Positions 24,487-32,001 of a stretch of 36,549 nt of DNA are shown here, one piece after another. Source of the DNA: RGIG4608 sp045637205 (GTDB taxonomy: Bacteria > Bacillota > Clostridia > Oscillospirales > CAG-272); assembly GCA_045637205.1 (NCBI GenBank), contig JAZTYY010000058.1, positions 1 through 36,549 of the forward strand, in the 5' to 3' direction. The notes beneath the pieces were generated by a model. That model was given only the letters and a program-made list of their open reading frames with translations. It had not been told where the DNA came from and made no database searches. Both the position numbers and the translations under genes were made by a program. The stretch's first letter is position 1, and every line of letters starts with the position of its first letter.

Positions 24487-26466
24487 ATGAGCTATAAGAT
24501 TTTTGAATATGACCCCGCGTTAAAGGCATTTGAATCAGACATTAATCTCAGAATGAATAATTATTACAACAAGAAAAGAGAGCTTGTTGGTGATAATGGT
24601 AAGCTTATTGATTTTGCTAATGGACATCACTATTTTGGCTTCCATAAGGTTCAAGATGGATGGATTTATCGTGAATGGGCACCTGCCGCACACGAGGTTT
24701 ACCTTATGGGTGACTTCAACGGCTGGAATAGATGGTCACATAGATTGAATAATATCGGAAACGGTGTATTTGAAATCTTTATTTGGGGGCAAAACACTCT
24801 TTGGGATGATTGCCGCGTTAAAGCAATTATCAAGCATTGGAATAACTATCTTGAAAGAATTCCTTCATACTGTAAGAGAGTTCTTCAGGATCCATACAAT
24901 TATACTTGGTCAGGTGCTATTGTGGACGAGCCCGAATACGTTTGGCAAAAGAATAATTTCAAGCCACAGAAAAAGCTCTTTATATATGAAACTCACATCG
25001 GCATGGCTCAGGAAAGAGAGGGAGTTGGTAGTTACAACGAATTTACCGACAACATCTTGCCAAGAGTAAAGGCAGCCGGTTACAATACAATTCAAATTAT
25101 GGCTATTATGGAGCATCCTTATTACGGCTCCTTTGGATACCAAGTTTCAAACTTCTTTGCAGCATCCTCAAAGTTTGGTAAGTGCAATGATTTGAAGCGC
25201 CTTATAGACACTGCTCACCAGATGGGAATTGCAGTTCTTCTTGACGTTGTACATTCTCATGCGGTAAGTAATACAAATGAGGGTATTGCTGAATTTGACG
25301 GTACAGTTACACAGTACTTCCACGCAGGCTCTCGTGGAGATCATCCTGCTTGGGGAACAAAGCTTTTCAATTATGATAAGCCCGAGGTTATTCACTTCCT
25401 TCTTTCAAACCTTAAATTTTGGATGGAGGAATACCGTTTCGACGGCTTCCGTTTTGACGGTGTAACGTCCATGCTTTATCACGACCACGGTCTTGGCACT
25501 GCATTTACTGATTATAGCAAATATTTCTCACTTAATACTGATACTGAAGCAGTTACTTACCTTCAGCTTGCAACTGAGCTTATTTATGAGGTTAACCCCA
25601 ATGCGATAACTATTGCTGAGGATATGTCCGCTATGCCCGGTATGTGCTTGCCCATTGCTGACGGTGGTATCGGCTTTGATTATAGACTTGCTATGGGCTC
25701 ACCCGATATGTGGGTAAGACTTGTAAGAGACGTTCGTGACGAGGATTGGAGTATGTGGCACATTTGGTGCGAGCTCACAGGCCGTCGTCCTAAGGAAAAA
25801 TATATCGGCTATGCTGAATCCCACGACCAAGCGCTTGTTGGTGACAAGACACTTATGTTCCGTCTTTGCGATGCAAAGATGTATACCGATATGGGCAAGT
25901 GGTCAAACGATGCAATTATCGAAAGAGGTATGGCGCTTCACAAGATGATTCGTCTTGTAACAAATGCCTTGGGTGGTGAAGGTTACCTTAACTTTATGGG
26001 TAACGAATTTGGTCACCCCGAATGGATTGACTTCCCAAGAGAGGGAAACGGCTGGTCACACTTCTACTGCCGTCGTCAGTGGAGCATTGCTGATAATCCC
26101 GATTTGAAATATAGTCAGCTTCAGGCATTCGATAGAGAAATGCTCAAGCTTGCAAAGGAATATCGCATCTATGAAAAGGAACCTCACTGGTTGCAGATTG
26201 ATGATGATAACAAGGTAATGATGTTTGAAAGAAACGGACTTATCTATGTAATGAACTTCCATCCCACGCGTCATCATTGGGGATATTATCTCAAGCCTCG
26301 TTATAATGGTGAATACAAGGTTGTATTCTCAACTGACAGAAACGAATTTGGTGGTTGGGATAGACTTAGTGAAACTCAGGTTTATTCAACAAATGAAAAC
26401 CGTCAGTTCCAAATTTATCTCCCTGCAAGAACAGCAGTTTGCTTGAGAAGAGTAATTAAAAAATAA
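24487..26466 (+). CDS. glgB: 1,4-alpha-glucan branching enzyme, eukaryote-like GH13_8 type
   Basis: Transfers alpha-1,4-glucan segments to make alpha-1,6 branches in glycogen. The 659-residue protein has a CBM48-like module (about 45-140, with YREWAPAAHEVYLMGDFNGW), a GH13 barrel and a C-terminal beta domain. Catalytic residues are Asp324 in GFRFDGVTSMLYH, Glu378 in ITIAEDMSAMP and Asp447 in GYAESHDQ. FDGVTSMLYHDHGL and AEDMSAMPG match plant, animal and fungal enzymes (and some bacterial ones such as Bacteroidetes) rather than the GH13_9 GlgB common in Firmicutes. GGAGG lies before ATG. No other glycogen genes are adjacent, so it is expressed alone from its own promoter. Confidence 0.93.
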   Translation: MSYKIFEYDPALKAFESDINLRMNNYYNKKRELVGDNGKLIDFANGHHYFGFHKVQDGWIYREWAPAAHEVYLMGDFNGWNRWSHRLNNIGNGVFEIFIWGQNTLWDDCRVKAIIKHWNNYLERIPSYCKRVLQDPYNYTWSGAIVDEPEYVWQKNNFKPQKKLFIYETHIGMAQEREGVGSYNEFTDNILPRVKAAGYNTIQIMAIMEHPYYGSFGYQVSNFFAASSKFGKCNDLKRLIDTAHQMGIAVLLDVVHSHAVSNTNEGIAEFDGTVTQYFHAGSRGDHPAWGTKLFNYDKPEVIHFLLSNLKFWMEEYRFDGFRFDGVTSMLYHDHGLGTAFTDYSKYFSLNTDTEAVTYLQLATELIYEVNPNAITIAEDMSAMPGMCLPIADGGIGFDYRLAMGSPDMWVRLVRDVRDEDWSMWHIWCELTGRRPKEKYIGYAESHDQALVGDKTLMFRLCDAKMYTDMGKWSNDAIIERGMALHKMIRLVTNALGGEGYLNFMGNEFGHPEWIDFPREGNGWSHFYCRRQWSIADNPDLKYSQLQAFDREMLKLAKEYRIYEKEPHWLQIDDDNKVMMFERNGLIYVMNFHPTRHHWGYYLKPRYNGEYKVVFSTDRNEFGGWDRLSETQVYSTNENRQFQIYLPARTAVCLRRVIKK

Positions 26467-26471
26467 AAAAT

Positions 26472-26499
26472 AGCCCGACGGAATTTCCGTCGGGCTTTT
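26472..26499. terminator. Bidirectional terminator between glgB and aldo/keto reductase
   Basis: AGCCCGACGGA (26472-26482) pairs perfectly with TCCGTCGGGCT (26486-26496) around ATT. A T-run follows on plus, and the A-run before it gives a T-run on minus. Confidence 0.92.
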
Positions 26500-26500
26500 A

Positions 26501-27622
26501 TTATTCTTTCTTTTCAAATTCTTTTGCAACATCTTTAAGAAGATCTCGAATCGGAAGATGCTGTGGGCAGGATTCTTCACACGCTCCGCATTCAATGCAG
26601 GATTCGGGTGCACCACCGTCCTTTGTCAAACTTCTGTAATATGAATTATAGTTCCAAGCATTCCATATTTTCTTTCCGTTTGCACAGGTAAAGAGGTCGG
26701 GGATTTTAATGCCCATTGGACAACCGTCAACGCAATAACGACAAGCAGTGCATTGAATCGCACCTTGTTCCTTTACGATTTCAAGAACCTTATGTATTGC
26801 TTCAAATTCTTTTTCATTAAGGGGTTCAAAATTCTTCATATAGGAAATATTGTCATTCATCATTTCCATATTGCCCATACCTGAAAGAACCATGAAAATT
26901 CCTTCAAAGCTTGCGGCAAAACGAATGGCATAGCTTGCGGGACTCATATTTCCAAGGGAAGAGAATACCTCTTTTGCTTTATCGGGAAGATTAACAAGAT
27001 GACCACCCTTAACCGGCTCCATAACAATGATGGGTTTGTTGTGCTTTCTGCAAACCTCATAACATTTTCTGGATTCAACTGATGGGTCATCATAGTCCGC
27101 ATAATTGAATTGAATTTGTACAACGTCCACTTCGGGATGCTCTGTGAGAATTTTGTCGAGGAATTCAGCATCATCGTGGAAAGAAAAGCCAACGTATCTA
27201 ACCTTACCCTCAGCCTTTAATTCTTGTGCAACTTCAAAAGCACGGCAAGACTGATATTTTGAATAAAGCCCCTTATTTTGTGAGTGCATAAGATAGAAGT
27301 CGAAATATTCAACTCCGCAAGCTTCAAGCTGACGCTGAAATGCGGGGCGAATTTCTTCTTCAGTATTAAAAAGGTGGGGTGAGAGCTTGTCAGTCAATAT
27401 GTAGCTTTCTCTTGGATGCCTACTTGTAAGGCATTCTTTGAGTGCAAGCTCACTTTTTCCGTCAACATAGCCCTGAGCGGTGTCGAAATAATTAAAGCCA
27501 TTATCTAAAAAAGTATCAATCATTTGTGAAAATTCAACGGTGTCAACGTCTTTTTCTATCATCGGCAAGCGCATGCAACCAAATCCGAAATTCTTTTTTA
27601 CTTCGGGGAAGATTTTGTTCAT
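26501..27622 (-). CDS. Aldo/keto reductase fused to a two-cluster ferredoxin domain
   Basis: The 373-residue protein has an AKR barrel (about 1-285) with the full tetrad Asp47, Tyr52 (FDTAQGY), Lys79 (LTDKL) and His113 (LMHSQ). The C-terminal domain carries two 4Fe-4S motifs: CTACRYCVDGCP (Cys291, 294, 297, 301) and CIECGACEESCP (Cys342, 345, 348, 352). This fusion is common in anaerobes and suggests coupling of NAD(P)H and ferredoxin to reduction of an unknown carbonyl or similar substrate. GGAGG nine bases before ATG 27622 supports the start. The promoter overlaps a palindrome, so expression is probably regulated. Confidence 0.9.
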   Translation of the reverse strand: MNKIFPEVKKNFGFGCMRLPMIEKDVDTVEFSQMIDTFLDNGFNYFDTAQGYVDGKSELALKECLTSRHPRESYILTDKLSPHLFNTEEEIRPAFQRQLEACGVEYFDFYLMHSQNKGLYSKYQSCRAFEVAQELKAEGKVRYVGFSFHDDAEFLDKILTEHPEVDVVQIQFNYADYDDPSVESRKCYEVCRKHNKPIIVMEPVKGGHLVNLPDKAKEVFSSLGNMSPASYAIRFAASFEGIFMVLSGMGNMEMMNDNISYMKNFEPLNEKEFEAIHKVLEIVKEQGAIQCTACRYCVDGCPMGIKIPDLFTCANGKKIWNAWNYNSYYRSLTKDGGAPESCIECGACEESCPQHLPIRDLLKDVAKEFEKKE

Positions 27623-27652
27623 TAGTGTATACCTCCGTTAAGTTATACAAAC

Positions 27653-27681
27653 ATTATACCATACATATTAATGTATGTCTA
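27653..27681 (-). promoter_or_regulatory. Extended -10 promoter of the aldo/keto reductase
   Basis: On the minus strand TAGACA (27676-27681) and TATAAT (27653-27658) with a 17-base spacer; TGG directly before TATAAT gives an extended -10. Confidence 0.7.
27660..27677. promoter_or_regulatory. Operator-like palindrome in aldo/keto reductase promoter
   Basis: CATACAT-ATTA-ATGTATG, a perfect inverted repeat with 7-bp arms, fills the spacer between -35 and -10 of the minus-strand promoter. A repressor bound here would block RNA polymerase. No regulator gene lies next to it. Confidence 0.55.
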
Positions 27682-27704
27682 TAGAAATTCACGAAAAATA
27701 TTTG

Positions 27705-27733
27705 TTGACATTTGATGAAAAATAGTGTATAAT
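27705..27733 (+). promoter_or_regulatory. Consensus sigma-A promoter of the ion transporter
   Basis: Perfect TTGACA (27705-27710) and TATAAT (27728-27733) with a 17-base spacer, divergent from the aldo/keto reductase promoter. Confidence 0.85.
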
Positions 27734-27775
27734 TAAATGCTTAAAAATTTAAACAAAGGAGAATTTTTTTAAAAA

Positions 27776-29110
27776 ATGATACCAGCTCTCATACTTTTTG
27801 CGCTTACTTACGTATTTATCATTGCTTTTCCTAAATATCGTACATATATAGCGCTTGGCTCAGGTCTTCTTTTCATCATTACAGGTATGCTTTCTTTCAA
27901 CATGAACCTTTTCGTGCCCGTAACCGAAGTGGTTATTGGCGAAAACGGTACGGTTACTGACGTTGTTAAGGGATCTGTAATTGACTTCAACGTACTTTTG
28001 ATGATTGCAGGCTCAATGGGTCTTGTACAGCTCTTCATTGATTCTAAAATGCCCGACCTTTTAGCAGAAGTTCTTATTAAAAAGGTTAAAAATGTTCAAA
28101 TGGCGGCAGTTGCTCTTGCGCTTTTTGCAGGAATTATCTCCGCTTTCGTTGATAATGTAGCAACAGTACTTATGATTGCTCCCGTTGCGCTTCAAATTTG
28201 TAAGAAGCTCAACACAAATCCTGTTCCTTTCATTATTGGTATTGCAGTTTCTTCAAACCTTCAGGGTGCTGCAACACTTGTTGGTGACACTACAGCAATT
28301 ATGCTTGGTGGTGAAGCAAATATGACATTTGCTGACTTCTTCTGGTACCAAGGTAAGCCTAGTATATTCTTTGCTGTTGAGCTTGGTGCTATCGTTTCAG
28401 CTATTATTCTTGCATTTATTTTTAGAAAAGAAAAGCAGCCCATTCCTCCCCAGGAAGGCAAGACAAAGGTAACTGATTACGTTCCCACAGTTCTTCTTAT
28501 TGCAATGCTTGGACTTCTTATCGGTGCATCCTTCCTTTCTCAGACAGTGGAATTGCCCGAGGTTACAAACGGTCTTATTTGCTGCTCACTTTTGATTATC
28601 GGTCTTATTTATAACTTTATCAAGAACAAGACACTTGAGTCAGTTCTTGGTCCTCTTAAGGCAATCGACCTTGAAACACTTGGTCTTCTTCTTGGCCTTT
28701 TCCTTATGATTGGCGGTATTTCCGAGCAGGGTGTTATCGATGCTGCGGCAAATCTTCTTCAGCAGCTTGGTGGTGGCAATGAATTCTTGCTCTTTACAGT
28801 TATCGTTTGGTTCTCAGTTATCATTTCAGCATTTATTGATAATATTCCTTACGTTGCAACAATGTTGCCCATCATTACAAGTCTTGGACTTAACCCCACA
28901 CTTATGTACTTTGGTCTTCTTTCAGGTGCAACACTTGGTGGCAACATTACACCCATCGGTGCATCAGCTAACATCACAGGTACTGCAATCCTTAGAAGAG
29001 AAGGGTATGAGGTTAAAAACAAGGACTTCTTCCGTATCGGTATTCCTTTTACACTTGCAGCAGTTGTTTCTGCATACGTTTACCTTTGGATAGTCTACGG
29101 TGTACTTTAA
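27776..29110 (+). CDS. ArsB/NhaD-type ion transporter permease
   Basis: A 444-residue integral membrane protein with about ten to eleven hydrophobic segments in two related halves. The halves carry SAFVDNVATVLMIAPV and SAFIDNIPYVATMLPI, the paired Asp-Asn motifs of the ArsB/NhaD/CitM ion transporter superfamily. ATLVGDTTAIMLGG and NITPIGASANITG also fit this group. It may move Na+/H+, arsenite or a carboxylate; sequence does not decide. The ribosome site AAAGGAG (27755-27761) is 14 bases from ATG, farther than usual, with a run of T then A between. No better in-frame start exists. It is a single-gene unit. Confidence 0.82.
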   Translation: MIPALILFALTYVFIIAFPKYRTYIALGSGLLFIITGMLSFNMNLFVPVTEVVIGENGTVTDVVKGSVIDFNVLLMIAGSMGLVQLFIDSKMPDLLAEVLIKKVKNVQMAAVALALFAGIISAFVDNVATVLMIAPVALQICKKLNTNPVPFIIGIAVSSNLQGAATLVGDTTAIMLGGEANMTFADFFWYQGKPSIFFAVELGAIVSAIILAFIFRKEKQPIPPQEGKTKVTDYVPTVLLIAMLGLLIGASFLSQTVELPEVTNGLICCSLLIIGLIYNFIKNKTLESVLGPLKAIDLETLGLLLGLFLMIGGISEQGVIDAAANLLQQLGGGNEFLLFTVIVWFSVIISAFIDNIPYVATMLPIITSLGLNPTLMYFGLLSGATLGGNITPIGASANITGTAILRREGYEVKNKDFFRIGIPFTLAAVVSAYVYLWIVYGVL

Positions 29111-29126
29111 TTTAGTATAATACGAC

Positions 29127-29158
29127 AAAAAGCACTCATAAAATTTGGGTGCTTTTTT
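29127..29158 (+). terminator. Intrinsic terminator after ion transporter
   Basis: AAAAAGCACTC (29127-29137) pairs with GGGTGCTTTTT (29147-29157) with one T-G wobble around a 9-base loop; the T-run is part of the arm. Confidence 0.85.
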
Positions 29159-29161
29159 GTG

Positions 29162-29190
29162 TTGACAAAATGGAAATAATAATATATAAT
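29162..29190 (+). promoter_or_regulatory. Consensus sigma-A promoter of the CotH-domain gene
   Basis: Perfect TTGACA (29162-29167) and TATAAT (29185-29190) with a 17-base spacer, placed right behind the upstream terminator. Confidence 0.85.
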
Positions 29191-29224
29191 TAATCTAGAT
29201 AAATTTGCAATTAAGGAGGATATT

Positions 29225-31306
29225 ATGAAAAAAATAATATCTATTCTCTTGGTATTGGTTATGGGCTTGGGACTCTTTTCTTGCTTTGATTCCGGTTCTA
29301 CTACAAGCACAACAGGAAGAACAACGGGCACAAGTGAATCCACAACAAGCTCCACTACAGGCACGACAGCTACAACTACAACAACACGTCCCACAACAGG
29401 GTCAACAGGTAGTGTAACTACTCGTCCTACAACCGGTACTACAACACCCGGCACAACAACAGGCACAACAACAGGTACGACTACAGGCACAACTACAGGT
29501 ACGACAATGGGTACAACAACACCCAACGTTCCTAAAGAAGACCCTGATCTTAGCGGATTTGATCAAGATGAGCTTGCACTGTTCTATGAGTTCTTTAGCC
29601 ATGAAAATCATATTTCACTTCATCTTGATATAAGCCAGAGTGAACTTAAAAAGATTCAAAAGGACTACGAAAATTATAGCGCAAAGGGATCAAAGTCACC
29701 CATATACAGAATGGCTGACCTTTATGTTACAATCACAAAGCCAAACGGAGAAAAGCTTGAATATTATATTGAGCAAGTTGGTGTTAGAATGAAGGGTAAC
29801 ACCTCAAGAACTAACTTCTGGGATTCAAATTCAGGCATGTATAATCTTGTTCATTTCAAGATTAGCTTCCAAGAAACCTTTGACGATGCTGCTTATTACG
29901 GCAACGATGCTCTTGTGTGGGCTGATGCCGATGCAAGAAAAGCAAGAAAGAACAGAACTTTTGCTACTCTTGAAAAAATCGATATGAGATGGAACAAGAA
30001 TGACGACCCAACTTATATCAGAGAGCAGTATTCATACGATATTTATCGTGAGTTTGGAGTTCTTGCTCCACACACAAATCTTGCTTCTGTTGATATTGCA
30101 AACGACCATTCAGGCGTATGGCTTATTTACGAGCCAATTGATAAGATTTTCCTTGAAAAGAATCTTTCTCCCGAGGCGCTTGGCGGTGATCTTTATAAGC
30201 TTGGTTGGACAAGTGATGGCGCATATTTCACAAGCTTCAGCTCCGTTGGCGTAGAGGATGAGGACGCGGGCAAGTTTTATGTTTACGACCTTAAAACAAA
30301 CAAAAAAACAAGTGACCATTCATCTCTTAGAAATCTTATAAACACTATCAACTCAAGTGCTTGTAATAAGGATAGCTTTGCTTCAGTGGTTGATGTTGAA
30401 AACTTCCTTATGTTTGCAGCTGTTTCTTATATGATGGGCAATCCCGATGACTTGAGAAACAATTACAATAACTGCTATATTTATTTCCGTGCTGATACCG
30501 GTAAGGTTATGATTATTCCTTATGATATGGACCGTGGCCTTGGTGTAAATAAGGACTGGAACCCTTCGGGAGATCATATGACATCTGATAGTCCATTCAG
30601 TGATAAAGCAGTTGGTAATGGCAGTAATCAAAAAAACCCACTTTTTACAAAGGGTATTTTGAATGCAAGCTTCTATAAAAACGAATACGTTGAGGCACTT
30701 CGCGCAGTTGCATCAAGTGATATGTTCAAAATCGATACGTTTGAACAAAGCTTTAACATTGCAAAGAATCTTTACGGTTCTGATGCAACCCCCTCAAAGA
30801 AGTATGGAAATGCTTGGGACCACTCATTCTCATTTGATTTTAATAAGTCAAACGGTTCTAATATGTCATTTGCTAACTATATAACTAAAAAGACCCAAAC
30901 ACTTGCTAAATATATCGATGGATATACTCCCGATGTTGGCGAGGGTTCAGGTTCAGGCTCCGGCTCAGGCTCTGGATCAACAATACCCGTAGTAACCGAT
31001 TGGGATTTGTACCTTCGTGGTAATTTCAATGGTAATAACTGGAGCAATCAGTCACAATATAAGTTTAAATCTCTTGGAAATGGACTTTATTCTGTTGATG
31101 TTTCTTGTGGTGATTCGCTCTTTAAGTTTAAGGTTTATAATAATAGACAAAGCGGTGATGCTGCATGGTATAATACAGTAGACGAAAGTAAGACAACTGT
31201 TTGGTTTGAATATCAGGGCGGAAATCGCAACGTTCAAGTTAAGTCAGGTAGCTACACAGTTTACTTTGATACTAATACACAAACAATGTACATTGTAGAA
31301 AAATAA
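29225..31306 (+). CDS. CotH kinase-domain surface lipoprotein with C-terminal beta module
   Basis: The 693-residue protein has a lipoprotein signal ending LFSC (Cys20), then about 80 residues of Thr/Gly/Ser linker including five TTTG-type units. A CotH-like domain (about 115-580) shows GVRMKGNTSR near its start and IPYDMDRGLGVN, the region matching the metal-binding motif of CotH kinases. CotH of Bacillus phosphorylates coat proteins; in gut Clostridia such secreted CotH-domain proteins are common and mostly uncharacterised. A (Gly-Ser) linker near 585-597 leads to a terminal module of about 90 residues (WDLYLRGNFNGNNWS...) resembling starch-binding beta-sandwiches. AAGGAGG lies just before ATG 29225. 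It is a single-gene unit. Confidence 0.82.
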   Translation: MKKIISILLVLVMGLGLFSCFDSGSTTSTTGRTTGTSESTTSSTTGTTATTTTTRPTTGSTGSVTTRPTTGTTTPGTTTGTTTGTTTGTTTGTTMGTTTPNVPKEDPDLSGFDQDELALFYEFFSHENHISLHLDISQSELKKIQKDYENYSAKGSKSPIYRMADLYVTITKPNGEKLEYYIEQVGVRMKGNTSRTNFWDSNSGMYNLVHFKISFQETFDDAAYYGNDALVWADADARKARKNRTFATLEKIDMRWNKNDDPTYIREQYSYDIYREFGVLAPHTNLASVDIANDHSGVWLIYEPIDKIFLEKNLSPEALGGDLYKLGWTSDGAYFTSFSSVGVEDEDAGKFYVYDLKTNKKTSDHSSLRNLINTINSSACNKDSFASVVDVENFLMFAAVSYMMGNPDDLRNNYNNCYIYFRADTGKVMIIPYDMDRGLGVNKDWNPSGDHMTSDSPFSDKAVGNGSNQKNPLFTKGILNASFYKNEYVEALRAVASSDMFKIDTFEQSFNIAKNLYGSDATPSKKYGNAWDHSFSFDFNKSNGSNMSFANYITKKTQTLAKYIDGYTPDVGEGSGSGSGSGSGSTIPVVTDWDLYLRGNFNGNNWSNQSQYKFKSLGNGLYSVDVSCGDSLFKFKVYNNRQSGDAAWYNTVDESKTTVWFEYQGGNRNVQVKSGSYTVYFDTNTQTMYIVEK
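29449..29519 (+). repeat. 12-bp in-frame tandem repeat encoding TTTG linker
   Basis: About five units of the type ACAACAGGCACA, alternating with ACTACAGGTACG variants, encode Gly-Thr-Thr-Thr repeats. The antisense reading of this tract stays open only because of the repeat. Confidence 0.8.
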
Positions 31307-31307
31307 T

Positions 31308-31335
31308 AAAATGGCGGTCAATGACCGCCATTTTT
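31308..31335. terminator. Bidirectional terminator between CotH gene and glmM operon
   Basis: AATGGCGGTC (31310-31319) pairs with GACCGCCATT (31323-31332) around AAT, followed by T residues. A-rich sequence in front gives a T-run on the minus strand. Confidence 0.88.
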
Positions 31336-31338
31336 GTT

Positions 31339-32001
31339 TTATATTCTTTTAACAACTTCTTTTTGCGATTTAACTATGCAATCTGCAGGGTAAACTCCGC
31401 GAAGGGAAGTGAGTGGATAAACTGAAGTGTTTTTTCCAATTATTGTACCCGGGTTAATAACTGAGCCACATCCAACGTCAGCGCCATCAGCTAAAATGCC
31501 ACCGATTTTGCGAAGTCCTGTTTCGTATTCGATCTTTCCGTGAACAACAATGTTTTTACCGTCACTTTTAAGGTTGGAACAAATTGTACCGGCACCTGTG
31601 TGAGCCTTGTTGCCAAGAATTGAATCACCAACGTAATTATAATGTGGAATTTGCACCTTGTTTAAGAGGATGCAGTTTTTTAATTCACTTGAGTTACCGA
31701 TTACGCAATTTTCACCCGTAATAACTCCACCACGAATAAATGCCCCGGGACGCACCTCTGTGCCTGAGCCGATTACAGTTGGGCCTTCAATAGTAGCTGT
31801 TGGGTATATTTTAACGTTTTCACCAATCAAAACATCATCTGAGATAAGAGTATATCCTTCAAGGCCTTCGGCAATGATTTTTTTGGCAAGCTCTTTGATT
31901 TTTGGAAGCATTTCCCATGGGTATTCGTTTTCTTCAAAGAGAGGCACAAGATAGGGAACTGTGCAATCGAACAATTCTTTAGTTATAACCTTCTTATCCA
32001 A
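31339..32001 (-). CDS. GlmU-like left-handed beta-helix acyl/nucleotidyl-sugar protein
   Basis: The 220-residue protein has a short helical N-terminus (1-50), then hexapeptide repeats of a left-handed beta-helix (for example VLIGENVKI, PTVIGSGTEV, GSVINPGTIIGK). The segment IPHYNYVGDSILGNKAHTGAGT resembles the acetyl-CoA and GlcN-1-P region of GlmU. There is no N-terminal uridylyltransferase domain, so it is not a full GlmU; it may acetylate a sugar phosphate. The start is a TTG at 32001 because GGAGG stands eight bases upstream within the end of the HTH-GlmM gene, giving an 8-base overlap. An ATG at 32079 would overlap by 86 bases and lacks a site. It is translationally coupled to HTH-GlmM. 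Confidence 0.75.
   Translation of the reverse strand: MDKKVITKELFDCTVPYLVPLFEENEYPWEMLPKIKELAKKIIAEGLEGYTLISDDVLIGENVKIYPTATIEGPTVIGSGTEVRPGAFIRGGVITGENCVIGNSSELKNCILLNKVQIPHYNYVGDSILGNKAHTGAGTICSNLKSDGKNIVVHGKIEYETGLRKIGGILADGADVGCGSVINPGTIIGKNTSVYPLTSLRGVYPADCIVKSQKEVVKRI

Noticed and set aside
29107..29526. Long minus-strand open frame rich in Val-Val-Pro repeats
   Set aside because: It is the antisense shadow of the Thr/Gly repeat linker of the CotH lipoprotein and has no ribosome site; its openness comes from the low-complexity DNA.
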